Assembly: GCA_039105265.1 (NCBI GenBank)
Contig: JAPFFF010000002.1
Span: 7,688,001 to 7,752,000, forward strand
Direction: 5' to 3'
Source: Tritrichomonas musculus
Taxonomy: Eukaryota; Parabasalia; Tritrichomonadida; Tritrichomonadidae
Length of the DNA: 64,000 nt
The notes under the pieces were generated by a model. The model saw only the letters and a list, made by a program, of their open reading frames with translations. It was not told the origin of the DNA and did no database searches. Shown piece after piece: positions 20,479 to 30,276 of the stretch (its first letter is position 1; every line of letters begins with the position of its first letter). The translations under genes were made by a program, and so were the position numbers.

Positions 20479-22653
20479 ATGTCAAGTGATTCAACATATA
20501 GCCATAACACTGATTCTTCAGAAGATGAAGATTCAACTAAAAACAAAAAACCAACCATAATTTCCGACTCTGATTCTGACAATGATACAAATAATAAAAA
20601 ATCTCAAGCAGCAAACTCATCTGATTCAGAATCAGATTCAGATTCATCTGCCCAAAAATTACAAGGGAATAATCCACAATTACCACAATCCAAGACTGCA
20701 TTAACAACAAAGAAATCTTCTGATTCAGAAGATGACTCAGACAACAAAAATAAATCATCAGACTCAGAAGATGATTCTGAGAAGCAAAAGGGCAAAACAG
20801 AAAATAAATCTGCAAATGTAAAGGCTTCTTCTGAATCAGATTCAGATAAGAAAAAGGATTCTTCAGAATCTGAATCTGATAATAAAGATTCTGAATCCGA
20901 AAAAGAATCAGAAAAACAAAAGAATAATCAAGAATCAGATACAGAATCTGATGATTCTGAAAAGGAAACCAAACAAAGTGTCACAACTCGTCAAGCTACA
21001 GTTACACCAAATGATGAATCAGAAGAATCATCAGAATCCCAAGCAAAATCTAATTCAGAAGATGAATCTGAAGACGACGATGCAGATCAAAAAGCAGTTT
21101 TTGAAGCCCTTTCCAAAGTTTATGAACCAATTTTAGAATCTAAAAACAGTATGGCCAAGAAAGCATCTGAAGCCCTTGAAAAGGAAATCAAAGATCCAAG
21201 TGACCCTCTTTCAGTTGATCTTGGATATGTTCAAACATTTGCAACAACTTTTTGGAATAATATTGAATCAGCAGCAAAAGGAATTGTTCAACAAATTGAA
21301 GAAAGAACACAAGATCTTAACGATTTAAACACCAAAATTTCTACCATTTCATCAAACTTTTCAAAAGCAAGAAATGAAGCTTTGACAGGTGCTCTTGAAA
21401 AGATTCGTGCTGACTTCCCAACACCTCCAGCAAATGAAATGCCAAATTTGCATGTTGATGAATTAGGTATTGTTCCATCTTCTCTTTATGTCCTTCCTCT
21501 AAACTCAGTAATGAGGACTGACACTTTCAGGAAATCTGTACCAAATCAGCTTGTCATCGAAATCAATAATGAGGAAGAAAATAAGGACGATTTGAATCTG
21601 AACTTGAAGTACTATGCATTCAATCAACTTGACTTTTTCTCACCACCAGAAGATAAAAAAGGTACAAAGGATCCATTTATTGATTCAAGCGATAAAAAGT
21701 TACTCGATAAAGTTATGCCTGGAATTACAGATGAAGCTAAGCCATCAGTCGATAAGGATATTGTAATATTCCAGCAAATTGAAGAAGAAGAACCTGAATC
21801 TGAAAAAGATGATTTATCCCATAGATCAGAAACTTCAAGCCGTAGGAAAGATTCCGAACATTCAGGACGTAAAGAACTTGATGTAGAAATTGAAGAAGAA
21901 GAAGAAGACAAAGGAGAAGAGCCTGAGGAAAAAGAAGAAGAAAAGAAGAAAGAAGAAAAGAAAGAAGAAAAGAAAGAAGAAAAGAAAGAAGAAAAGAAAG
22001 AAGAAAAGAAAGAAGAAAAGAAAGAAGAAAAGAAAGAAGAAAAGAAAGAAGAAAAGAAAGAAGAAAAGAAAGAAGAAAAGAAAGAAGAAAAGAAGAAAGA
22101 AGAAAAGAAAGAAGAAAAGAAGGAAGAAAAGAAAAAGAAAGACAAGAAGAAAGATGACGATAAAAAGAAAAAGAAAGACAAGAAGAAAGATGACGATAAA
22201 AAGAAAAAGAAAGACAAGAAGAAAGATGACGATAAAAAGAAAAAGAAAGAAACAAAATCTGAAGCTGATGCTAAAAAAGAAGAAGATAAACCGAAGACGG
22301 AAGAATCTAAACCCGAAGCTGATGTGAAAAAAGGAGATGATAAAAAGAAAAAGAAAGAATCAAAACCCGAAGCTGATGTGAAAAAAGGAGATGATAAAAA
22401 GAAAAAGAAAGAATCAAAACCCGAAGCTGATGTGAAAAAAGGAGATGATAAAAAGAAAAAGAAAGAATCAAAACCCGAAGCTGATGTGAAAAAAGGAGAT
22501 GATAAAAAGAAAAAGAAAGAATCAAAGAGTGAAGCAGACAAAAGTAAAGACCATAAGAAATCTAAGAGCTCTAAAAAAGATAGTGAAGCTAAAGCAGAAG
22601 GTAATAAGAAGAAAGAGAAGAAAGACTCTAAGTCCAAAAAAGATAAGAAATAG
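20479..22653 (+). CDS. Low-complexity Ser/Asp and Lys/Glu repeat protein, 724 aa
   Basis: Residues 1-205 are dense in Ser/Asp/Glu/Lys (S-D-S-E-D-D-S-D-N-K type) and look like a phosphorylation-rich disordered region. Residues 205-420 are ordered: a helical block (F-E-A-L-S-K-V-Y-E-P-I-L-E-S-K) with coiled coil, then a beta-like block ending N-Q-L-D-F-F-S-P-P. From residue 480 the protein is repeats: about fifteen K-K-E-E/K-E-E-K units, three or four K-K-K-K-D-K-K-K-D-D-D units and four copies of a 20-residue unit with P-E-A-D-V-K-K-G-D-D-K-K-K-K-K. Tandem DNA repeats underlie these, so length probably varies between strains. No family recognised; a nucleolar or chaperone-like role is only a guess from composition. 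Confidence 0.75.
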   Translation: MSSDSTYSHNTDSSEDEDSTKNKKPTIISDSDSDNDTNNKKSQAANSSDSESDSDSSAQKLQGNNPQLPQSKTALTTKKSSDSEDDSDNKNKSSDSEDDSEKQKGKTENKSANVKASSESDSDKKKDSSESESDNKDSESEKESEKQKNNQESDTESDDSEKETKQSVTTRQATVTPNDESEESSESQAKSNSEDESEDDDADQKAVFEALSKVYEPILESKNSMAKKASEALEKEIKDPSDPLSVDLGYVQTFATTFWNNIESAAKGIVQQIEERTQDLNDLNTKISTISSNFSKARNEALTGALEKIRADFPTPPANEMPNLHVDELGIVPSSLYVLPLNSVMRTDTFRKSVPNQLVIEINNEEENKDDLNLNLKYYAFNQLDFFSPPEDKKGTKDPFIDSSDKKLLDKVMPGITDEAKPSVDKDIVIFQQIEEEEPESEKDDLSHRSETSSRRKDSEHSGRKELDVEIEEEEEDKGEEPEEKEEEKKKEEKKEEKKEEKKEEKKEEKKEEKKEEKKEEKKEEKKEEKKEEKKEEKKKEEKKEEKKEEKKKKDKKKDDDKKKKKDKKKDDDKKKKKDKKKDDDKKKKKETKSEADAKKEEDKPKTEESKPEADVKKGDDKKKKKESKPEADVKKGDDKKKKKESKPEADVKKGDDKKKKKESKPEADVKKGDDKKKKKESKSEADKSKDHKKSKSSKKDSEAKAEGNKKKEKKDSKSKKDKK
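21940..22530. repeat. In-frame tandem repeats within the Lys/Glu gene
   Basis: Three adjacent arrays, all multiples of three bases: a 15-bp unit (GAAAAGAAAGAAGAA and register variants) at about 21950-22130, a 36-bp unit with AAGATGACGATAAAAAGAAA at about 22130-22250, and a 60-bp unit with CCCGAAGCTGATGTGAAAAA at about 22310-22520. Confidence 0.85.
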
Positions 22654-22721
22654 CAAATAAAATTATAATTTTATTCATAGTAATATATTTTTTTTTGAAT
22701 AAAAAATAAATAAATAAAAAA

Positions 22722-22794
22722 CGTGCCACCCAGGACTCGAACCTAGAATCTCATGCTCCGTAGGCACACGCCTTATCCATTGGGCCAGTGGCAC
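22722..22794 (-). tRNA. tRNA-Arg (anticodon ACG), second copy
   Basis: Identical in the 73-base body to the tRNA at 4738-4810, on the opposite strand, with a T-rich terminator (ACGTTTTTT reading on the minus strand). Flanks differ upstream. Confidence 0.95.
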
Positions 22795-23526
22795 TTGATA
22801 ACTCCTAAAAGGAGTAATTATAATAATATTAAACTTAATTTTATTGGATTATAATATAGTGGAAATTCAATTTGCAAAACAATGATACTAGCTCGATAAT
22901 AATTAATAATTTTATCACTGTTTCATCCGTTAATTTTATATTTTTACTAGAAATCTTCCAAAAAAATATATGTGGAGATTTATAGAGAAGCTAGCTGATT
23001 AATTACTATTAATCAAATATTTTTTAATCTATTTGTTTTATAATTTTACAAGAGTTCAAAAAAATTTATCTCATTAATAATGAGATAAAGTGAATGTGAA
23101 GTGAAAAATGATAATAGGTGAATGTAAGTGAAGTGAAATAAAAGCTTGTATTCAAAATTTGGTAAACCATACCGTATCTTAAAATTCTTCTAAGTACTCA
23201 CAAAATCTTCATAGTGAGTTTGAATAGGCCATTCAAAAATTGTGAAACATATGTTATCTTAATTGAAAAATATAACACTTTTTCTAAAGAGATTCCAAAG
23301 AGTGTTTTTCAATGGTTTATTTTTAAACTTTTTCATATAAAACAATATGTGCATTGAAAATATTGTTTGAGAGTTTAATTATAAACTCAAAATATCTCAG
23401 TAATGAAAGAAAATTTTTTTTCATATAATAATAAAAAATATTTAAATATTAATTTTAAGCATTAATTTTATTTTGTTATAACACAAACCATTGTATATCT
23501 AAGTATTTATTTAGTTCAAATTGAAT
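22795..23526. other. AT-rich intergenic stretch
   Basis: No gene supported. Short direct repeats of GTGAAGTGAAA-like words around 23090-23140. Confidence 0.45.
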
Positions 23527-24647
23527 TACCCTTACAAATTAACTGTCATTTTTTTTTGCGGAATAAACGTACGTAAAATTTTCATTTAAAATTTTTAAAT
23601 TTTTTTTTTGAATAAACTCAATTCAAAAAAGAATTGTCATTTACAAAACATATATTTTTTAACAGATAATTAGTAATCTTTTAGATTTTATTAGAAAGAA
23701 ATATGCTTTATAAGAAAATCTTATTTTTTATGAAAAAGTGAATATAATCTAATTTTGAAAGAGTGATCGTAAATCATAAAATTCACCCATTTTTTTATAT
23801 AAGTTCCTTTGCTCAATTTCTACTTAAATCTTGCTTCTGAAACATCGAGACCAAAATATTATTACAGTTCCTAAGTGTATAGATGATCTCAATTCGTTGC
23901 TAATTCAAATTTGAAAGATTATTCGATGACGATATTTATTTTTTTCGATTCTTTTTAATTTTATGGTTTTTACTAAACATATTCTTTATAATCATTCTCT
24001 TATTATGCTTTTTATTTGACTCTTTTTGCTTTTTTTAATATTATTCTATAAAGATTGAAAATCGCTATAATTTGATTAATTTGTGCTTCCAACGTGCGTT
24101 TTAGATAATACTTAAGTATAATACTTAAGTATGAATCTTAATTTTATATAATAATCACTCAAAAATTTCAATTTTAGCTTTTTTTAAATAAAAAAATATA
24201 GAAAAAGTCGATGAATAATGAGATTTATATTAAAAAAATGGTATAAATAAATTTAATATTATTTATAATTATATTATAACTATAAATATTGGGATTTAAT
24301 TTGAATTTTTAATTAATAAAAAAATTGCTAACGATTAAAAAAACAAAATTCGTTATAACTTGGGCATTAAATAATATAGGATATAATGATTTAAATTCCC
24401 AAAGATTTTATCCAAATATTTGTTAAATATTAAGAAAAACCTCATTTACATGTAAAATCAATAATAAACGGTCAAAATTCTGATAAAAAAAAAATTATTT
24501 CAAAAAAATTCAATGGGAATAAAAAGAATTGTCAGATTTTGAGAGAGAAAGTAATATTATTTGTGAGAAAATTTTTCAAAAATTTCTTCTTACGTTTACT
24601 CGTACGTTTATTCCGCAAAAAAAAATGACAGTTAATTTGTAAGGGTA
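23527..24647. mobile_element. Terminal-inverted-repeat element, 1.12 kb, non-coding
   Basis: The ends (23527-23573 and 24601-24647) are perfect 47-bp inverted repeats beginning TACCCTTACAAATTAACTGT and ending CGGAATAAACGTACG. The interior is extremely AT-rich with no open frame, so the element is non-autonomous or eroded. No clear target duplication; at most AAT on both sides. The identical ends suggest a recent insertion or gene conversion. Superfamily unknown. Confidence 0.75.
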
Positions 24648-24807
24648 AATTCTAAAAAAAAATAATCAAAAACGTTGTTTATATTAATAATTTGATAATA
24701 ATAATTCGTAATAATCATAAATTATTGATATAATTCGTATAATACATTCACTGTAAGCATATTATATTAAACAATTATTATAATATTAATAAATTATAAT
24801 TAAATTA

Positions 24808-26271
24808 TAGTTGGTGGACATAATTCTGTTTTGGAGACAAAATTATGTTTTCACATCATTTCTATATATTCAAATTGGACTTTTAAAAAAACAATTGTAG
24901 AACAATTAATATCATATTGGATACATTCTATTCCCCGATTTTCATTCACTTTTATCAAACTAAATTTGATCATAAATATGATATCGAATTTTTAATTTCT
25001 GAATATTTTTTTATTATTTGAAAAAAATTATAATTTACTTTTCATCTATAATTAAAATGTTTCATTATTATTTATTGAAATAAAATAGATAATTAGAAAA
25101 AATGGTTTCATTTTCATTTCACTACTCATAAAACTCATTTCATATCACATTTCATGCTTTTACCATAAAAAAAAGGTTGTTTTAATTTGCTCTAACATAG
25201 TTATTATTTTAGAATATAATGTATATATTATATTTTAGAAAAAAATTTATTGAAATAATAATTATATAAAAAGAAAAAGTGTTTTCAAAATATGACAAAA
25301 AACAATCATACAAAATTACTAATTTTGAAAAATGAGTTTATTTTATTTCAAATTAGATGCAGTATTAATCATCTATATGATGCATATAATATATTAAATA
25401 TAATAATATGGTTGAAAAAGAATCAATCTTGGAAAAATTTCATTTTTCTTTTTTTCATTCAAAATCATTCATAAATCACACATGCATAATTGATATGATT
25501 TCAGATTTACATTATTTGATAACACATACAATGAAATATATTATTAATCCTCTAAAAATCATTGTTGTCCATCAAGATTTCAGGTTTTTCTAAGAAATAT
25601 ACAAATTTCACTTTTTTATTTTTTCTATTATAATAGCATTAAAAATAGCAATTAATCAATAAATATTAGGTAAGTATAGAAGAACTATTAAAATAATGAA
25701 AATAATTTCTCAATGTCTAAAATTGAAAGTCTTTTTAAGTTTTTTCAGAAGTTACTCTTTTTCATTAAGGTAATAGATCATGAGTAGAACCGCCAATTTT
25801 ATTCTTTCAATATCATTATACTATATGCATTATATCAAATATTTAAATAAAAATTTAAAAGTTTTTATTTTTTATTGGAAAAAAAACAAAAAAGTGATAT
25901 GATTTTTAACTTTATTTTGTCCATCAAATTTTTCTTATATGAAAGTTTTTAGATATCAATTATCTGACAAAATTATATCATTACTGATTATGAATTAATG
26001 ATATTATTATTAAATCCCAAGTTTCAATTATTGAGAATAAAATAAGCATTTTGACTTTTTTTTACATTAATGGCAAAATTTCATATAAATCACAAATATA
26101 ATAGCTCATTTAATTAAATAATGATGTACATAAAATACATTAATAAAGTATATAATATTATCAAATTATCTTTAAAAAGTATTGAGAAAAATGTGTTTTA
26201 TTTTTGGGTACCATTCAAAAAGTTGAGCAAACATGATTATGTCCCAAAAACATAATTATGTCCACCAACTA
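24808..26271. mobile_element. Tc1/mariner-like element, eroded, 1.46 kb
   Basis: The left end TAGTTGGTGGACATAATTCT and the right end (reverse complement TAGTTGGTGGACATAATTAT) are near-identical for about 27 bases, then diverge with GTTTTGG and a second ACATAAT-like block. TA lies on both sides (24806-24807 and 26272-26273), the Tc1/mariner target. The length is near a full mariner, but no transposase frame longer than about 60 codons remains. Class assignment rests on TA, the end structure and the known presence of mariners in trichomonads. Confidence 0.6.
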
Positions 26272-26442
26272 TATAATTATATTATATATTATATATTATA
26301 TTATATTATAATTATATTATTTTATAAATATACTAAACCAAAATAATTATTATATCATTATTTGATAATATATGGATATAAAAAATTATATAATATATAG
26401 ATATTAAAAATAAAAAAGATTTTAATTTAAGTAGAGTTTAAT

Positions 26443-27449
26443 ATGGTTTGTGGTGAAGCTTGTTCTGTTGGCTCTTCGTTTGTTATTGCTGTTCTTAGTG
26501 GTTTCTACTATGCAATTAGGTTCGATATGTTGGCGTTTCGTTTGTTATTGCTGCTCTTGGTGGTTTCTACTATGCAATTAGGTTCGATATGTTGGCGCTT
26601 CGTGTGTTATTGCTGCTCTTGGTGGTTTCTACTATGCAATTAGGTTCGATATGTTGGCGTTTCGTTTGTTATTGCTGCTCTTGGTGGTTTCTACTATGCA
26701 ATTAGGTTCGATATGTTGGCGTTTCGTTTGTTATTGCTGCTCTTGGTGGTTTCTACTATGCAATTAGGTTCGATATGTTGGCGTTTCGTTTGTTATTGCT
26801 GCTCTTGGTGGTTTCTACTATGCAATTAGGTTCGATATGTTGGCGCTTCGTTTGTTATTGCTGCTCTTGGTGGTTTCTACTATGCAATTAGGTTCGATAT
26901 GTTGGCGTTTCGTTTGTTATTGCTGCTCTTGGTGGTTTCTACTATGCAATTAGGTTCGATATGTTGGCGCTTCGTTTGTTATTGCTGCTCTTGGTGGTTT
27001 CTACTATGCAATTAGGTTCGATATGTTGGCGTTTCGTTTGTTATTGCTGCTCTTGGTGGTTTCTACTATGCAATTAGGTTCGATATGTTGGCGCTTCGTT
27101 TGTTATTGCTGCTCTTGGTGGTTTCTACTATGCAATTAGGTTCGATATGTTGGCGTTTCGTTTGTTATTGCTGCTCTTGGTGGTTTCTACTATGCAATTA
27201 GGTTCGATATGTTGGCGCTTCGTTTGTTATTGCTGCTCTTGGTGGTTTCTACTATGCAATTAGGTTCGATATGTTGGCGCTTCGTGTGTTATTGCTGCTC
27301 TTGGTGGTTTATGACATGAAATTAGGTTCGATATGTTGGCGCTTCGTTTGTTATTGCTGCTCTTGGTGGTTTCTACTATGCAATTAGGTTCGATATGTTG
27401 GTGCTTCGTTTGTTATTGCTGCTCTTAGTGGTTTCTACTATGCAATTAC
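26443..27449. repeat. 62-bp minisatellite, about 16 copies
   Basis: Head-to-tail copies of a unit containing GCAATTAGGTTCGATATGTT and TGTTATTGCTGCTCTTGGTG, nearly identical apart from GCGCTTCG/GCGTTTCG and a few other variants. 62 is not a multiple of three, so it is not a coding array. GCTTGTTCTG words occur at both borders. It lies just beyond the 3' end of the pogo-like transposase. Confidence 0.92.
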
Positions 27450-27529
27450 GCTTGTTCTGCTAGGCTTAAATTATAATTTTTTTTTCTTTTATTTTTCTTT
27501 CAAAAAGTTGTTTTGTTCTCTTAAGTATT

Positions 27530-28081
27530 TTATATTATTAAATTTTTCCATCCTTGATGTCCCATATTAACAAGTAATGGAGGATGGTGGCTTAACAATT
27601 TTTCTTTCCCATTTCTAATTTCCAATTGTTCAATACAAGGGATTGGCATTGGTGAAAAAAGATAAGGGTTGTTTTTGCAATGCCTAGCAAGTTCTAACCT
27701 TTTTTCTGGAGTGGTTATTTCCATTCCATTTATTTCCAGCTGCCTTCTTCTAGTTGTTTCATTTCCTGCTGGTTCGCCGTTCTTCCTAACGTATTCATTG
27801 TTAAGAACTCTTTGAATATTATAAGGGAAAATCCCTGATTTCTCCCAAGCTGTTCGAATATTAGAGATTGTAGCTGCTTTTTTCCACGAGTCAATTATAT
27901 GCAAAATTAGCGTGTATCTTTTTTGTGCTGTGGGGCAAAAGAGACAAAGCTTTTGTTGCAGCCCTAAAGGAAAGTTGTAGCTTTGGGCTTTTAAGAAACT
28001 CTTGAAAGGTCCAGCCAAAGCTACATCAAATGGTTGTGTGACATGGCTGGTGTGTGCTGGCAGAACAATAACTCTAATATT
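27530..28081 (-). pseudogene. Pogo/Tigger-like (DDE_1) transposase, C-terminal part
   Basis: The minus-strand frame reads N-I-R-V-I-V-L-P-A-H-T-S-H-V-T-Q-P-F-D-V-A-L-A-G, the end of the DDE_1 catalytic core (usual form P-x-H-T-(S/T)-H-x-x-Q-P-x-D), with the last catalytic Asp in Q-P-F-D. About 165 further residues follow, containing W-E-K-S-G-I-F-P-Y-N, also typical of the family. The upstream half lies 20.7 kb away at 48747-50440 on the same strand; the Polinton separates them. Some 10-20 codons expected between the halves are absent. It cannot make a transposase in this state. Confidence 0.85.
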
Positions 28082-28288
28082 AGTAGTGATGAGTGTGCGG
28101 GATCGGGACCAGATAGAATTACCTAAATGCCCCCCATTCCTGACCCATATCTGAAGGCCACATAACTATTTTTGAATTGACCCCAAATGATGCTCATGAC
28201 TAGGAATAAATGGCCAGTATCATGGGTGATATAGATGTTCACTCATGACAGCCATTAATGACCCATAACTGAAGGCCATAGTGATCAC

Positions 28289-28351
<63 letters not shown>

Positions 28352-28422
28352 GAATTTTCGGCCAAAGGATTTTCAGAGGGGGTCCCAAAATTCAATTTAT
28401 GGGATTTGCTATTTTTAAATTT
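28082..28422. repeat. Polinton left terminal inverted repeat
   Basis: About 341 bases matching the right end inverted: an outer block of about 210 bases with scattered differences, a (CTA)n tract (28290-28350), and an inner block identical to its partner (AGAATTTTCGGCCAAAGGAT onward to ATTTTTAAATT). Confidence 0.92.
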
Positions 28423-28435
28423 TTTCGCATTCCAA

Positions 28436-29713
28436 ATGAGCGTCGTCCCAACTGACAACCAAATCGTCTCATATGAAGCCCCTTTCTGCAAGGAATTGGA
28501 GATTCGCATGAACCGATTATTGAAAATATCCCAACGTCAACATGATCGCGAGTCAGCTTTCAGGTGCTATTTCCATAAGGAGCTCTCGCTTGATGAGTAC
28601 GATGAGTGGATTCGCGAACTGGATACCAAAATCGCTGGTTATACAGACATTGAATCGCCCGAGCGCACACTGGATCTGAAGATGTTATCATATATCAACC
28701 GAGATCGCGAACGTCTCATCAAGTTTCAAGATGATTTCAGTAAGAAACGCAATGAGTTGATTCACAGTTATACGCACCCCGTTGATTACGCTATTGAGAA
28801 CATCACAAAGGATATCAATATGTTCAACCAGGATTTGCTCACTGGCATGTTCGAATTGTTCGTCAATAAGGTCATATCATTATGTCCCAAGGACAAATCA
28901 TATGAGAGTACCATTAAATCGGTATACCATGATAAGACATCTACCAAGGTCATCAATATATTCAATTCATTATCCCAACGATTGATATCCAGCTTCACCA
29001 AGCTACTCGCAGGAGTTGGACCAAATGAGTACTTCGCAAGTGATAAACACAGATATGATTCCCTCATGAAATTGTATGATGATATCAGCAATGCTTGTCA
29101 AATGCTATACCTCGGTACAATCTACAATGCGATCGATAATAACCTTAACCTATACCCCCCAACTGATATGTCAAATAGCAAACTCGTTAAGAGCTATTCA
29201 CGAGTTCTCATGAAGAACCTCAATGACTTTATCATACACGATGTATCCAAAATCATCGATGGGGAGATCAAGGATTGCATTGGCAAAATATGTGAAAACG
29301 AGTTATTGAATAATATCCACATTCGGGAATCCAATCATAGTCCCCCACAGAGTGATATAGCTGAGAAACCCCAACCTGCACCCATTGTTGAAGACCCCCA
29401 AGACAATGCTGAAGAATCCCATCATAGCCCCCCGCAGATCGGGATAGCTGATGTATCAAACGTCGACCCCCAGCCTACACCCATTGCAGCTAAAGCACAT
29501 GGGATTGCTCAGGAGAAGACCTTGGACGAGTTCATTAATGGACTCCCAAATGATCGAATATCTATAGTCGAACTAACCCCAAAATATAACCAGTACTTCA
29601 ACACCAATATAACCCCTCGTGGATTAGGTATGATACTCTCCAAGTCTAGCAAACTGGTTAAGACCATTGCATGGGAGAAGCGTGTTAAAGTCGTGTACTA
29701 CGCTAAGGCCTGA
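28436..29713 (+). CDS. Polinton protein of unknown function, 425 aa
   Basis: First gene inside the left repeat. The start is ATG after TTTTTTCGCATTCCAA, a leader shared with the next gene. The protein is charged and mostly helical. Residues about 300-350 are Pro-rich with two related H-H/N-H-S-P-P-Q-(S/I)-(D/G)-I-A units. The last 70 residues (D-E-F-I-N-G-L-P-N-D-R-I then I-T-P-R-G-L-G-M-I-L-S-K) look like a winged-helix DNA-binding fold of the kind found at the end of viral replication proteins. No family recognised; DNA binding is inference. Confidence 0.75.
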   Translation: MSVVPTDNQIVSYEAPFCKELEIRMNRLLKISQRQHDRESAFRCYFHKELSLDEYDEWIRELDTKIAGYTDIESPERTLDLKMLSYINRDRERLIKFQDDFSKKRNELIHSYTHPVDYAIENITKDINMFNQDLLTGMFELFVNKVISLCPKDKSYESTIKSVYHDKTSTKVINIFNSLSQRLISSFTKLLAGVGPNEYFASDKHRYDSLMKLYDDISNACQMLYLGTIYNAIDNNLNLYPPTDMSNSKLVKSYSRVLMKNLNDFIIHDVSKIIDGEIKDCIGKICENELLNNIHIRESNHSPPQSDIAEKPQPAPIVEDPQDNAEESHHSPPQIGIADVSNVDPQPTPIAAKAHGIAQEKTLDEFINGLPNDRISIVELTPKYNQYFNTNITPRGLGMILSKSSKLVKTIAWEKRVKVVYYAKA

Positions 29714-29796
29714 GATGATCTATTTTTGGACCCCAGATGATTTTGGGAAAACCCGTATTTTGATATTTGAATATTGATTTTTTTATCGCATTCCAA

Positions 29797-30276
29797 ATGG
29801 AAGCCACTCCAAGCCACCTCAATGTCTACGAGTACATCAACACACTAGTAGCCCTATTGCCAAAGCCTGATGGATTTGCCAAATGCAATTTCGCGATATT
29901 GTGTGACAAGTTCCCATTCAACTTGAAGAACTCATTGTACCTCGCGAGGGTCCTATATGTATCACTCCAGAATGGTTCTGAAACCATTAGGTTCTACCCT
30001 AATAAGCTCAAGGAGATGGACCTCGAATTTGTCAAGCTATCATCCAATAGTAGACGCAAATTGAGTGCCAACATGCGTGAGTTCTTCGTGAATGGGAATA
30101 CCGAGAAGCGCGAATACAAGGGATGCCCCTACTACAACCACTCGATTGAGCGAACCAATATAAACACCAAGGATCTCATCGCCAGATTACGTGAAAAATA
30201 CAATATTGCAGAACCGGATATATTCATCGGCAAGCATCAGGATTTGGTATTGGATGATGACCCAGATATGGTTTAA
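29797..30276 (+). CDS. Polinton protein of unknown function, 159 aa
   Basis: Starts at the ATG after TTTTTTTATCGCATTCCAA, nearly the same leader as the preceding gene, so the two may be co-regulated. Mixed alpha/beta composition, no signal peptide or membrane segment, acidic C-terminus (D-D-D-P-D-M-V). Overlaps the end of the convergent ATPase gene by a few bases. No family recognised. Confidence 0.65.
   Translation: MEATPSHLNVYEYINTLVALLPKPDGFAKCNFAILCDKFPFNLKNSLYLARVLYVSLQNGSETIRFYPNKLKEMDLEFVKLSSNSRRKLSANMREFFVNGNTEKREYKGCPYYNHSIERTNINTKDLIARLREKYNIAEPDIFIGKHQDLVLDDDPDMV

Noticed and set aside
21624-22637. Long antisense open frame (Ser/Phe-rich, 337 codons)
   Set aside because: It is the complement of the Lys/Glu/Ser repeat gene; GAA/AAG repeats read as TTC/CTT on the other strand. 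No initiator or independent signal.
25292-25593. Short open frames inside the mariner-like relic
   Set aside because: About 60 codons each, no D,D-type motif, Ile/Asn/Lys-rich as expected of AT-rich non-coding DNA.
26443-26643. Open frame in the minisatellite
   Set aside because: The 62-bp period shifts frame at each unit; the open frame stops after three units and is an accident of the repeat.
26443-27449. CRISPR-like array
   Set aside because: There are no unique spacers; the whole 62-bp unit is repeated, and the genome is eukaryotic.
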